Of a stretch of 64,000 nucleotides of DNA, positions 9,438 to 17,144 are shown in pieces. Positions within the stretch are counted from its first letter, which is position 1; each line of letters begins with the position of its first letter. The notes below the pieces were generated by a model. That model ran no database searches, was not told the origin of the DNA, and saw nothing but the letters and a program-made list of their open reading frames with translations. Source of the stretch: Paractinoplanes maris (GTDB lineage Bacteria; Actinomycetota; Actinomycetes; Mycobacteriales; Micromonosporaceae); contig NZ_JALPVL010000016.1 in NCBI RefSeq assembly GCF_023544465.1, positions 186,001 through 250,000 of the forward strand, read 5' to 3'. The translations under genes and the position numbers were made by a program.

Positions 9438-9497
9438 TCACTTCTTCTTCTTGTTCTTCTTGTCCTTTTTCTTGTCCTTCTTGGACTTCTTGGCCAT
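9438..9497 (-). CDS. Lysine-rich 19-residue micro-protein
   Basis: A 19-codon ORF reading MAKKSKKDKKKDKKNKKKK, that is 13 Lys, 2 Asp and no hydrophobic residue after Met-Ala. It is preceded by an excellent Shine-Dalgarno (GGGAGG, 6 nt before the ATG) and followed by a stem-loop terminator, so the whole unit looks like a stand-alone small transcript. Nearly all lysines use AAG, the preferred codon in this genome. The function is unknown; a nucleic-acid-binding or charge-balancing peptide is a guess. It lies between the GGDEF-EAL gene and the GH26-like gene on the same strand. I am fairly sure it is translated because of the ribosome binding site, not from homology. Confidence 0.6.
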   Translation of the reverse strand: MAKKSKKDKKKDKKNKKKK

Positions 9498-9661
9498 GGT
9501 GGACCTCCCATCGGCGACGTCGGCGCTCGGGTCGGGCGCCACCCGTCAACGATAGGGAAATCGGAGCGGTCCGAGAGCCCAACGCAGATGATCATGAGGT
9601 GTCACGAGCCCCGGCGGTGATCGTCGGAAACGCGTGCCACTCCGGTTCAGCCCGGCTTGGC

Positions 9662-9699
9662 CTTCTCAGCTCAGCTTGACCTTCTCAGCTCAGCTTGAC
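9662..9699. repeat. 19-bp tandem duplication spanning a stop codon
   Basis: Two exact adjacent copies of CTTCTCAGCTCAGCTTGAC occur at 9662-9680 and 9681-9699. The stop codon of the GH26-like gene lies in the second copy and a spare stop in the first. Confidence 0.85.
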
Positions 9700-11208
9700 C
9701 TTGAAGATCGGGTCGGCCGCGAGCTTCTTGAAGGCGGCGAGCGCCGTGGTGGTGCTGTTGATGCTGATGTCGCGGTCGCCCTCGTCGTCGTGCTTGGTGT
9801 CGAAGTACACGATCGCCTTGATCGCGGAGCGCTTGGCCAGCTCGGGCAGCACGCTGTTGTAGACCGGCGCCTTGTCGGCGATCTTGCCGACGCGGTGGTA
9901 GGCGCCCCACTCGGCGACCATGATCGGCTTGGCGGCGTGCTTCGTGACGGCCCAGTCGTACCAGTTGGTGCCGCCGCCGGTCGGCGCGCGGTCGAGCAGG
10001 TCGTTGAACTTGCCGTAGTGGTAGTAGCCGGGCTCGGCGCTCACGTAGGAGTCGAGGCCCATCCAGTCGACGACGTCGTCACCCGGGTAGAGGTCCTTCC
10101 ACCAGCTCTGCGCCATCCACTTCTCGTTGCCCATGTAGGCCATGACGTTGACGACATTGGTGACGCCCTGGGCCTTCAGGCGCAGGATCGTGTGGCGGTA
10201 CATGGCGGCGAAGTCCTTGGCCTCGAAACCGGAGCCGGCCTTGGCCACGACGTCGTTCTCGGGCTCGTGGTTGAGGACGAGGAAGAACTTCTTGCCGTAC
10301 GCCTTGGCCCGCGCGGCGAAGGCGTCGATGCGCTTGTCCTGCTGCCCCTGGGCGACCTTGGCCCACGACGAGCCGTAGGCGATCTTCCAGTTGGTCAGCA
10401 GCACGCGGGGGTTGGCCGTCTCGGCGGTCATCGCGATCTCGGACTTGGTCGGGAAGATCTCGTCGCCCTTGTGGTACGTGTGGAAGATCGTCGAGGTGCG
10501 GCCGCTGAGCTTCTCCCAGTCGCGCAGGGCCTGGTCGCGCGGAGCGTCGGTGAAGCCACCGGCCGCGGCACCCCAGAGCACGCCGCAGGAGGGCACAAGC
10601 TTCGCATCGGTCACACAGTTGCCGTTGCTGACCGGCGCCGACGGCACCGGCGGCGACACGTCGCCCTGCGTGGTGACTTCGAGGACCGGGGCGCCGGTCG
10701 TGGCCTCAGCCGAGTTGAAGCGCACCGCCGCACCCGTCGAGGACAGGGCGAAGGCGTACGTGCCGGGGCCCTTGACGACCTTGCCGAGGTCGACGCTGAG
10801 CGTCGCACCGGGAACGGCCGACATCAGCACCGAGCCCAGAGCCGGGGCGTTGGCCGCGGTCAGCTTGCCCTCGGTCCAGGTGGTGCTGGCGACCTGGCGG
10901 ACGGCGACCGTGCTGGGCGTCGAGGCCTGCGTGGTCAGGGTGAGGCGCGCGCCGGCGACCTTGGTGCCCGCGGGGACGGCGAACTTGAGGAACGAGGTCT
11001 TGGCCTCCTTGCCGGCCACGCCCGCCACCAGCTTGGTCTCGGCGCCGAAGACGACGCCGGTGCGAGCGCTCGAGACGTACGCGTCGTCGCCGGCCCTGAT
11101 CTTGAGGGTCGCCGTCGCGGCATCGGCCGGGCTCGCGGCGGTGACGCCGGCGGCACCCGCGAGGACCGCGGTCAGAACCGAGTACTTCTTCAGCTTCGAA
11201 CGACGCAC
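9685..11208 (-). CDS. Secreted GH26-like glycoside hydrolase with N-terminal DNRLRE/CBM96-like domain
   Basis: A 507-residue secreted enzyme. A signal peptide (about 1-30, RRSKLKK then a hydrophobic core ending ADA) precedes a beta-rich DNRLRE/CBM96-like domain (about 32-190: ATLKIRAGDDAYV, TSFLKFAVP, TWTEGKLT). The catalytic part resembles GH26 beta-mannanase/lichenase barrels. It has LVLNHEPEND, whose Glu is the likely acid/base, and PIMVAEWGAYHR, whose Glu is the likely nucleophile; WMGLDSYV lies between them. I chose the GTG at 11208 because GGGGGAG stands 7 nt before it; the longer upstream reading lacks a ribosome binding site. The substrate (mannan or mixed-linkage glucan) is inferred from the fold. 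Confidence 0.82.
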   Translation of the reverse strand: MRRSKLKKYSVLTAVLAGAAGVTAASPADAATATLKIRAGDDAYVSSARTGVVFGAETKLVAGVAGKEAKTSFLKFAVPAGTKVAGARLTLTTQASTPSTVAVRQVASTTWTEGKLTAANAPALGSVLMSAVPGATLSVDLGKVVKGPGTYAFALSSTGAAVRFNSAEATTGAPVLEVTTQGDVSPPVPSAPVSNGNCVTDAKLVPSCGVLWGAAAGGFTDAPRDQALRDWEKLSGRTSTIFHTYHKGDEIFPTKSEIAMTAETANPRVLLTNWKIAYGSSWAKVAQGQQDKRIDAFAARAKAYGKKFFLVLNHEPENDVVAKAGSGFEAKDFAAMYRHTILRLKAQGVTNVVNVMAYMGNEKWMAQSWWKDLYPGDDVVDWMGLDSYVSAEPGYYHYGKFNDLLDRAPTGGGTNWYDWAVTKHAAKPIMVAEWGAYHRVGKIADKAPVYNSVLPELAKRSAIKAIVYFDTKHDDEGDRDISINSTTTALAAFKKLAADPIFKVKLS

Positions 11209-11360
11209 TTGTGAACTCCCCCGCTCAGTCCGGCCGTTGTCAGCCGGGCATGGGAAAGAGATTGCGGGGCGTTCGGTGCGCGGCAAGTGCCCGCGGCGGT
11301 GCGGTCAGGTTGCGGGTGCCGTTTTCCTCAAGTCCGGCTTTTCCGTGCTCGCAGCTCGCG

Positions 11361-11441
11361 TTTCGGTGGGTGCGGCGGGCTTTCGCCGGACGCGGCTCGC
11401 ATTTCGCCGGATGCAGCTTGCTTTCGCCGGGTGCGGCGGGT
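11361..11441. repeat. Degenerate 20-21 bp tandem repeat upstream of the dipeptidase
   Basis: Four units built on TTCGCCGGATGCGGC begin at about 11362, 11382, 11403 and 11423. They fill most of the intergenic space between two divergent genes, ending 11 bp before the dipeptidase ATG, so they overlap its probable promoter. Confidence 0.65.
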
Positions 11442-11452
11442 AGCCAGACAGG

Positions 11453-12631
11453 ATGGAACTGATCATCGACGGGCACAACGACCTGCCCATGCAGCTGCGG
11501 GGGCGCTCCGGATATCGCGTGGACGGGCTCGACAGGCCGCGCCCCGACCTGCAGACCGACATCCCACGGTTGCGGGCGGGCGGGGTCGGCGGGCAGTTCT
11601 GGTCGGTCTACGTGCCGGGCGACCTGAGCGAACCCGAGGCCGTGGTGGCGACGATGGAGCAGATCGACGCGGTCTACCGGATGGTCGCGGCCTATCCCGA
11701 CGACTTCGCGATCGCCTGCGGCGCGGACGACGTCGAGCGGGCGATCGCGGCCGGCAAGATCGCCTCCCTGATCGGGATCGAGGGCGGTCACAGCCTGGCC
11801 ACCTCGCTGGGCGTGCTGCGGGCCTTCGCGCGTCTCGGCGTCCGCTACGTCACGCTGACCCACAACGAGAACACCTCGTGGGCCGACTCCGCCGTGCGCG
11901 AATCCCAGGTCGGTGGCCTCAACGACGAAGGACGAGCCGTCGTACGCGAGATGCAGCGCATCGGCGTGCTGGTGGACCTCTCGCACGTGGCGCCGGTGAC
12001 GATGCACGCCGCCCTCGACACGGCGTTCGCGCCGGTCATCTTCAGTCATTCGAGCGCCCGGGCGCTGCACGACCACCCGCGCAACGTGCCGGACGACGTG
12101 CTGGCCCGGCTGCGCGACAACGGCGGGGTCATCCAGCTGACCTTCGTCGCCCCGTTCCTCTCGGCGGAATACCGGGCGTGGTCGGCCGCCGCCGACGCGG
12201 AATGGCAGCGGCTGGGCCCGCCGGCCCGGCCGGCCGAGTGGCCGCGAGCGCCGCGCCCCGGTGAGGACCCGGCCACCCTGCCGGACTGGCCGGGCCCGGA
12301 CCGGATCGTCGAGCCGGCCTACGCGTCGTGGCTGGCGGCCCACCCGAAGCCGCCGGTGACGGTGGCCCAGCTCGCCGATCACGTGGAACACGCCCGCGAC
12401 ACGGCGGGCATCGACCACGTGGGGCTGGGCGGCGACTACGACGGCACGACCGAACTGCCGGAGGGGATGGGTGACGTGTCGGGCTACCCGCTGCTGCTGA
12501 CCGAACTGTCGGGCCGCGGCTGGTCGCCGGAGGACCTGGGCAAGCTGGCCGGCGGCAACATCCTGCGGGTCCTGCGCGAGTCCGAACGCCTGGCCGAGGA
12601 GCCGCTCTGGCCCCTCACCCCGGCGCGCTGA
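11453..12631 (+). CDS. Membrane-dipeptidase family (M19) peptidase
   Basis: A zinc-dependent dipeptidase of the renal dipeptidase family, 392 residues, with no signal peptide. The metal-site signatures are visible: DGHNDLP (HxD) near residue 5, LIGIEGGHSL (bridging Glu) near 105, TLTHNENTSWADS, VDLSHVAP (His) near 182 and IFSHSSARAL (His) near 203. The GLGGDYDGTTELPEG block near 325 is also family-typical. It cleaves dipeptides, often including D-amino-acid or beta-lactam-like bonds; the true substrate is unknown. The ATG at 11453 has a weak AGACAGG upstream. The gene is monocistronic, flanked by repeats on both sides. Confidence 0.92.
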   Translation: MELIIDGHNDLPMQLRGRSGYRVDGLDRPRPDLQTDIPRLRAGGVGGQFWSVYVPGDLSEPEAVVATMEQIDAVYRMVAAYPDDFAIACGADDVERAIAAGKIASLIGIEGGHSLATSLGVLRAFARLGVRYVTLTHNENTSWADSAVRESQVGGLNDEGRAVVREMQRIGVLVDLSHVAPVTMHAALDTAFAPVIFSHSSARALHDHPRNVPDDVLARLRDNGGVIQLTFVAPFLSAEYRAWSAAADAEWQRLGPPARPAEWPRAPRPGEDPATLPDWPGPDRIVEPAYASWLAAHPKPPVTVAQLADHVEHARDTAGIDHVGLGGDYDGTTELPEGMGDVSGYPLLLTELSGRGWSPEDLGKLAGGNILRVLRESERLAEEPLWPLTPAR

Positions 12632-12660
12632 CCAAGCGGCGGCCACCCCACCCCCGCACC

Positions 12661-12870
12661 CGCCACATCCCGGCCCGCTGCCACCCGACCCGCCGCATCC
12701 CGGCTCGGTGCCGCCGGACCCGCTGGATTCCCACCCGGTGCCGCCGGGCCGCTGCGTTCCGGCTCGGTACCACCGGACCCGCTGCGTTCCGGCTCGGTAC
12801 CACCGGACCCGCTGCGTTCCGGCTCGGTACCACCGGACCCGCTGCGATCCGGCCCGGTGTGACCGGCGGC
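12661..12870. repeat. 30-bp minisatellite, about seven units
   Basis: Three exact copies of a 30-bp unit begin GCTGCGTTCCGGCTCGGTAC at 12751, 12781 and 12811. They are flanked by diverged units in the same register at 12661, 12691, 12721 and 12841. The array fills the gap between the dipeptidase stop and the end of the converging regulator gene. There are no spacers, so it is not a CRISPR array. Confidence 0.85.
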
Positions 12871-12891
12871 GATGGTGGCGCTTGCCCGGCC

Positions 12892-13686
12892 CTAGGCCAG
12901 ACCGGCGTCGTGGACGAGGATCGCGACCTGCACGCGGTTGTTGAGCTCCAGCTTGACGAGCAGGCGGGACACGTGAGCCTTGACCGTGGCCACCGACATG
13001 TGCAGCTCGGTGGCGATATCGGCGTTGGACCTGCCCTGGGCGAGCGCGAGCGCCACCTGGCGTTCGCGCTCGCTCAGCCGGCCGATCTGGTCTGCGGCGC
13101 GGCCCCGGGAGGGCGGGCCCGGCGCGGCCACGTGCGCGATCAACTGGCGGGTCACCGTGGGCGACAGCATCGCCTCGCCGGCGGCCACCCGCCGCACCGC
13201 CCGCAGGATCTCGGCCGGCGGGGTGTCCTTGAGCAGGAACCCGCTGGCCCCGGCGCGCAGGGCACGCAGCACATACTCATCCGCGTCGAACGTGGTCAGC
13301 ACGATCACCTCGGGAGCGCCGGCCCGTCCACGCAGCGTCTCGGTGGCAGACAGCCCGTCGATGCGCGGCATGCGGATGTCCATCAGCACGACGTCGGGCC
13401 GGCATCGCGACACCGCCCCGGGCACGTCGGCCCCATCGGCTGCCTCCCCGACAACGGCCACGTCGGGCGCCGCCGACAGGATCATGCTCAACCCGGCCCG
13501 CACGAGCGCGTCGTCATCCACCACCAGCACCCGCACCGGCCCACTCCCACTGCCGCTCGTGCCACCAGTCGCGCCACCGCTCACGCTGCCAGTCGCGCCA
13601 CTGCTCCCACCGCCAGTCGCGCTACTGCTAACACCGCTCATCGCGCTGCCGGTCGTGCTGGCGCTCGGCCGGACGGAGTCGCTCAC
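12892..13686 (-). CDS. NarL/LuxR-family response regulator
   Basis: A DNA-binding response regulator (264 residues) paired with the kinase upstream. The receiver domain begins at VRVLVVDDDALVRAG and has its phospho-Asp in VVLMDIRMPRIDG. The C-terminal LuxR helix-turn-helix reads LSERERQVALALAQGRSNADIATE. The start is taken as the GTG at 13686, overlapping the kinase stop (GTGA). This gives about 45 extra N-terminal residues rich in Ser, Gly, Thr and Ala, encoded by an imperfect repeat, which the family normally lacks. A later GTG at the start of the receiver domain is the alternative. It probably regulates the divergent ABC exporter. Confidence 0.9.
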   Translation of the reverse strand: MSDSVRPSASTTGSAMSGVSSSATGGGSSGATGSVSGGATGGTSGSGSGPVRVLVVDDDALVRAGLSMILSAAPDVAVVGEAADGADVPGAVSRCRPDVVLMDIRMPRIDGLSATETLRGRAGAPEVIVLTTFDADEYVLRALRAGASGFLLKDTPPAEILRAVRRVAAGEAMLSPTVTRQLIAHVAAPGPPSRGRAADQIGRLSERERQVALALAQGRSNADIATELHMSVATVKAHVSRLLVKLELNNRVQVAILVHDAGLA

Positions 13687-14960
13687 GCGGCCGCCGTCTC
13701 GCGCGCGGCGGTGGCGGTGGAGCCGGCCCCCTCGGGCCAGGGCAGCCACGCGGTCAGCGCGAAATCGTTCTGCGGGGTGCGGCCGTGGCTCAGGCGGCCG
13801 CCGGCCAGCAGGGCCCGCTCGGTCAGCCCGATCAGGCCGGTGCCGGTGCCGGGGATCGCGCCGGGCGAACCACCGACCGGCCACGGGTTGCGGACTTCGA
13901 TCACCAGGCCGTCACCGGCCACCCCGGCCACGGTGACCCGCACCGCCGTGCCCGGAGCGTGCTTACGGGCGTTGGTCAAACCCTCCTGCACGATGCGGTA
14001 GGCCGTGCGGCCGGCGCCGGCGGGCACGGCGTCCGGCTCGATGCCGACGTCGAGGCTGACCTTCACGCCCGCCGAGCGCGACTCGTCGGCCAGCGCGGGC
14101 AGCGCACCCAGCGTCGGCTGCGGCGGCTCGGGGGCGTCGTCGGACCGGTCGGTGCGCAGCACCCCGATGACCTCGCGCAGATCCTGCAGGGCCTGGTGAG
14201 CACTGGCCCGGATGACCGTGGCGGCTTTGGTCACCTCATCGGGCGTGGCATGCGGCTTGATCTCGAGCGCGCCCGCGTGCAGGCTCAGCAACGAGATGCG
14301 GTGGGCCAGCACGTCGTGCATCTCGCGGGCGATGCGGGTGCGCTCGACCGACCGGGCCTGCGCGACCCGCAGCTGCTGCTCGGACTCCGCCCGCTCGGCC
14401 CGGTCGCGCAGCGAGAGCACAAGCTGCCGCCGGGAGCGGATCACCATGCCCCACAGGCAGACGATGATGATGAATGCCGATCCCCAGCCCACTGTCTCGG
14501 CGTAATGCCGCCCGTCCTCGGGACGCAACAGCGGAAAGATCGCGTTGGTCACGAAGGCGGCCCCCGCGAAGACGGCCAGGATGCCGAATCGGCGGTGCAC
14601 GGCGACGGTGAACAGCACGATCAGGCAGGCCGGCCCGGCGGCGACGGTGAAGAACGAGGCACCGGCGCAGAAGACGGCGAGCGGAATCAGCAGCCGCCCC
14701 CGGCGAAACCACAGCCCGATGCCGACGATCGTGCCGACGGCGAGGTCGAGCCAAGCAAGCCAGGCGGAGGTGGAGGACCACTCGGGCACGAAAGAGAACT
14801 CGTCGCTGAGCAGGTCGTAGGTCACGAGCACCACGAAGCCGTAACCGATCACGAAGCACAGCGCATCGATGATCCAGTCGCGTGTGCTGCGCCGGGTGGG
14901 CGCCTGCGTCTCGAACGCCGCCGGCAGCAACCAGCGGTATTCGGGCTTCACCGTTCTCAC
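13683..14960 (-). CDS. NarL-type sensor histidine kinase (HisKA_3)
   Basis: A membrane sensor kinase of about 425 residues. An N-terminal block of some five hydrophobic helices (about 30-165) is followed by a coiled linker. The HisKA_3 phosphoacceptor is in REMHDVLAHRISLLSLHAG. The C-terminal HATPase domain contains QEGLTNARKHAP and GTGTGLIGLTERALLAGG. The GTG at 14960 (VRTVKPEYRW) is chosen because longer readings run into the divergent ABC gene and look like shadow sequence; a GTG 9 bp further in is an alternative. The system is coupled to the response regulator by a GTGA overlap. The arrangement with a divergent drug-type ABC exporter is common in actinomycetes. Confidence 0.88.
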   Translation of the reverse strand: MRTVKPEYRWLLPAAFETQAPTRRSTRDWIIDALCFVIGYGFVVLVTYDLLSDEFSFVPEWSSTSAWLAWLDLAVGTIVGIGLWFRRGRLLIPLAVFCAGASFFTVAAGPACLIVLFTVAVHRRFGILAVFAGAAFVTNAIFPLLRPEDGRHYAETVGWGSAFIIIVCLWGMVIRSRRQLVLSLRDRAERAESEQQLRVAQARSVERTRIAREMHDVLAHRISLLSLHAGALEIKPHATPDEVTKAATVIRASAHQALQDLREVIGVLRTDRSDDAPEPPQPTLGALPALADESRSAGVKVSLDVGIEPDAVPAGAGRTAYRIVQEGLTNARKHAPGTAVRVTVAGVAGDGLVIEVRNPWPVGGSPGAIPGTGTGLIGLTERALLAGGRLSHGRTPQNDFALTAWLPWPEGAGSTATAARETAAA

Positions 14961-15011
14961 GCTGCCGACTCTACGGCCGGTCGGCGAGGCCGGATACCTA
15001 CCAAAGTCGGT

Positions 15012-15025
15012 GGTCGGGCCCGACC
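15012..15025. promoter_or_regulatory. Perfect 14-bp palindrome between the kinase and ABC genes
   Basis: GGTCGGGCCCGACC is a perfect palindrome midway between the divergent kinase and ABC starts. TACCAAAGTCGGT directly upstream contributes a further imperfect dyad. It is a reasonable site for the NarL-type regulator, but G/C-only palindromes arise by chance at this composition. Confidence 0.4.
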
Positions 15026-15090
15026 AAGGTTCTCCTCGGCCGACCTCCGGCCGACGCGTCCCAGCGGCCGCCGCCCGCACGCTGAGAAGC

Positions 15091-15990
15091 ATGATCACGG
15101 TCGAACGACTCACGAAGAAGTACGGCGGCCACCCCGCGGTCGACAACGTGTCCTTCACCTGCGAGCCCGGCACGGTGACCGGGTTCCTCGGCCCCAATGG
15201 TGCCGGCAAGTCGACCACCATGCGCATGATCTGTGGGTTGACCCCACCCACCGCGGGCTCGGCGACGGTCGGCGGCACTCCCTACCGCCGGCTCGGCAAC
15301 CCGGGCCGCCACGTCGGCGTGCTCCTCGACGCCTCGGCTCAGCACGCCGGACGTACGGGCCGGGAAGTGCTCGCCCTCGCCGCGCTCACCATGGGCGTCG
15401 ACAAGCGTGAGGTGCCCGGCGCTCTCGACCGGGTGGGGCTGAACGCGACTGCGGGCAAGCGCCGCGTCCGCGCGTACTCCCTGGGCATGCGGCAGCGGCT
15501 GGGCCTGGCCCTCGCGTTGCTCGGCGACCCCGCCGTGCTGATCCTGGACGAGCCGGCCAACGGCCTCGACCCGGAGGGCATCTATTGGATGCGCGGCCTG
15601 CTGCGGGATTTCGCCGACCGGGGCGGCACCGTCCTGCTCTCCTCCCATCTGCTGCGCGAGGTCGAGGCGGTCGCCGACCGGTTGGTGGTGATCGGCGCCG
15701 GGAAGGTCGTCGCGCAGGGCGACAAGGCCGAACTGCTCGCCCAGAGCGGAACCCTGGTGCGGGCGGCCGACCCCGCCGCGCTGGCCATGGTGCTCGACCG
15801 CGCGGGCCTGACCGGGACGAAGACGACCGACGGGGGCGTCGTGGTCCCGACCGGGTCCGAGGTGATCGGGCGCGCCGCCGCCGACGCCGGACTCGTCCTG
15901 CTCGAGCTGCGACCGGCCGGGTCCGGCGGCCTCGAGCAGATGTTCCTCACCCTGACCGCCGGCGATTCCGTCAAGGAGGCCGTCCGATGA
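15091..15990 (+). CDS. ABC transporter ATP-binding protein
   Basis: The 299-residue ATPase subunit of an ABC-2-type exporter. It has Walker A GPNGAGKSTT, signature YSLGMRQRLGLALALLG, Walker B VLILDEPANGLDPEG and the switch His in LLSSHLL. The C-terminal 80 residues form the extension typical of drug or lantibiotic exporter ATPases. The start ATG (MITVERLTKKYGG) is standard. It overlaps the permease start by ATGA, so the two subunits are translationally coupled. Expression is probably driven from the divergent region shared with the two-component system. Confidence 0.95.
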   Translation: MITVERLTKKYGGHPAVDNVSFTCEPGTVTGFLGPNGAGKSTTMRMICGLTPPTAGSATVGGTPYRRLGNPGRHVGVLLDASAQHAGRTGREVLALAALTMGVDKREVPGALDRVGLNATAGKRRVRAYSLGMRQRLGLALALLGDPAVLILDEPANGLDPEGIYWMRGLLRDFADRGGTVLLSSHLLREVEAVADRLVVIGAGKVVAQGDKAELLAQSGTLVRAADPAALAMVLDRAGLTGTKTTDGGVVVPTGSEVIGRAAADAGLVLLELRPAGSGGLEQMFLTLTAGDSVKEAVR

Positions 15991-16775
15991 CCGCCGTTCT
16001 GCAAAACACCCAGACCCCTTCCGTACGCGGGGAGAGCGGCCGGGCCGTGCCGCTGGGCCGGCTGACGCTGGTCGAGCTGCGCAAGCTCGCCGACACCCGG
16101 GCCGGGCTGTGGCTGCTGATCGTCATCGGCTTTGCCACGGTGGGCACCTCGGCCATCCTGCTGGGCTGGGCGCCCGACAACGAGCTGACGTTCGGCGAGT
16201 TCTTCGCCTTCGGTCTGCTGCCCTCCTCGGTCCTGCTGCCCGTGCTGGGCATCCTGTCGATGACCGCCGAGTGGTCACAGCGCACCGCGCTCACGACCTT
16301 CACCCTGGTGCCGGCGCGGGAACGGGTGATCGGCGCCAAGCTGATCGCCGGGGTCCTCATCGCGGCCGCCTCGACCGCGGCGACGATCGTGCTGGCCGCC
16401 GCGGCCAACCTGCTCGGCCGCGCGCTCGGCGGTGACGGCGGGTGGAGTGTCTCCGGTTCGCTGATCTGGCAGGGTCTGCTGTTGCAGGTGATCTTTGTGC
16501 TCATGGGTCTGGCCTTCGGCGCGTTGCTGATGAGCTCGCCGGTCGCGATCGTCGCGTATTTCGCCCTGCCGATCGTCTGGAGCATCCTCGGCGAGACGAT
16601 CCGCGCGTTGCGGACCGCGGCCGGCTGGCTGGACATCAACGTCACGACGGCTCCGCTCTCCGAGCCGGACATGACCGGCGGCGAATACGCCCGGCTCGGC
16701 GTGACGGCCGCGGTCTGGGTGTTGCTGCCCCTGGCCCTCGGCGTCTGGCGCATGCTCCGGCGCGAGGTCTCGTAG
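15987..16775 (+). CDS. ABC-2-type transporter permease
   Basis: The membrane partner of the preceding ATPase, 262 residues with about six hydrophobic helices (for example LWLLIVIGFATVGTSAILLG and VLLPVLGILSMTAEW). EWSQRTALTTFTLVPARERV after the second helix is a recurrent ABC-2 permease motif. The start is the ATG at 15987 inside the ATGA overlap. The substrate is unknown; self-resistance or envelope-stress export is the usual inference for this arrangement. Confidence 0.9.
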   Translation: MTAVLQNTQTPSVRGESGRAVPLGRLTLVELRKLADTRAGLWLLIVIGFATVGTSAILLGWAPDNELTFGEFFAFGLLPSSVLLPVLGILSMTAEWSQRTALTTFTLVPARERVIGAKLIAGVLIAAASTAATIVLAAAANLLGRALGGDGGWSVSGSLIWQGLLLQVIFVLMGLAFGALLMSSPVAIVAYFALPIVWSILGETIRALRTAAGWLDINVTTAPLSEPDMTGGEYARLGVTAAVWVLLPLALGVWRMLRREVS

Positions 16776-16838
16776 CCAGTTCGCCCAGGACCTTTCAGCG
16801 CGTTGGCGGCCGGCCGGGAGCGGGGTAGCGTCGGGCTC

Positions 16839-17105
16839 ATGCCCATCGGTGCTCAGCCGCCCGGCCGGCGTGGCACGGTCGAGGAGCCTTACAGCCCGCT
16901 CAACCTGCGACTGATCCTGGCCGCGTTCGGGTTCGTGGTCTGCATCGTCCTGGCGATCGTGCTTTTCCGCACGGGCTGGCCCGTGCCGGGTTGGCTGTTG
17001 CTCGCCTGGGCCGCGGTCGCCCTCATCGACATCGTCGTGGTGCAACTGCGCCGCCGGGCCCGCCGCCGCGCCGAGGGTGGACGCGACCACTCGCTCTTCG
17101 AATAG
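16839..17105 (+). CDS. Small two-helix membrane protein
   Basis: An 88-residue protein with a basic, Pro-rich N-terminus, two hydrophobic helices (LRLILAAFGFVVCIVLAIVL and PGWLLLAWAAVALIDIVVV) and an Arg-rich cytoplasmic tail. Similar short proteins are common beside housekeeping genes in actinomycetes, but the function is not known. The ATG at 16839 is preferred over an upstream TTG, because only from here does it resemble a natural N-terminus. Confidence 0.7.
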   Translation: MPIGAQPPGRRGTVEEPYSPLNLRLILAAFGFVVCIVLAIVLFRTGWPVPGWLLLAWAAVALIDIVVVQLRRRARRRAEGGRDHSLFE

Positions 17106-17144
17106 GCGCATGACCGCTGCTCCCTGCTAGTAGCGTGCCGAATC

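Noticed and set aside
12661..12870. Possible CRISPR array
   Set aside because: Units are directly adjacent with no spacers, and no cas gene is present.
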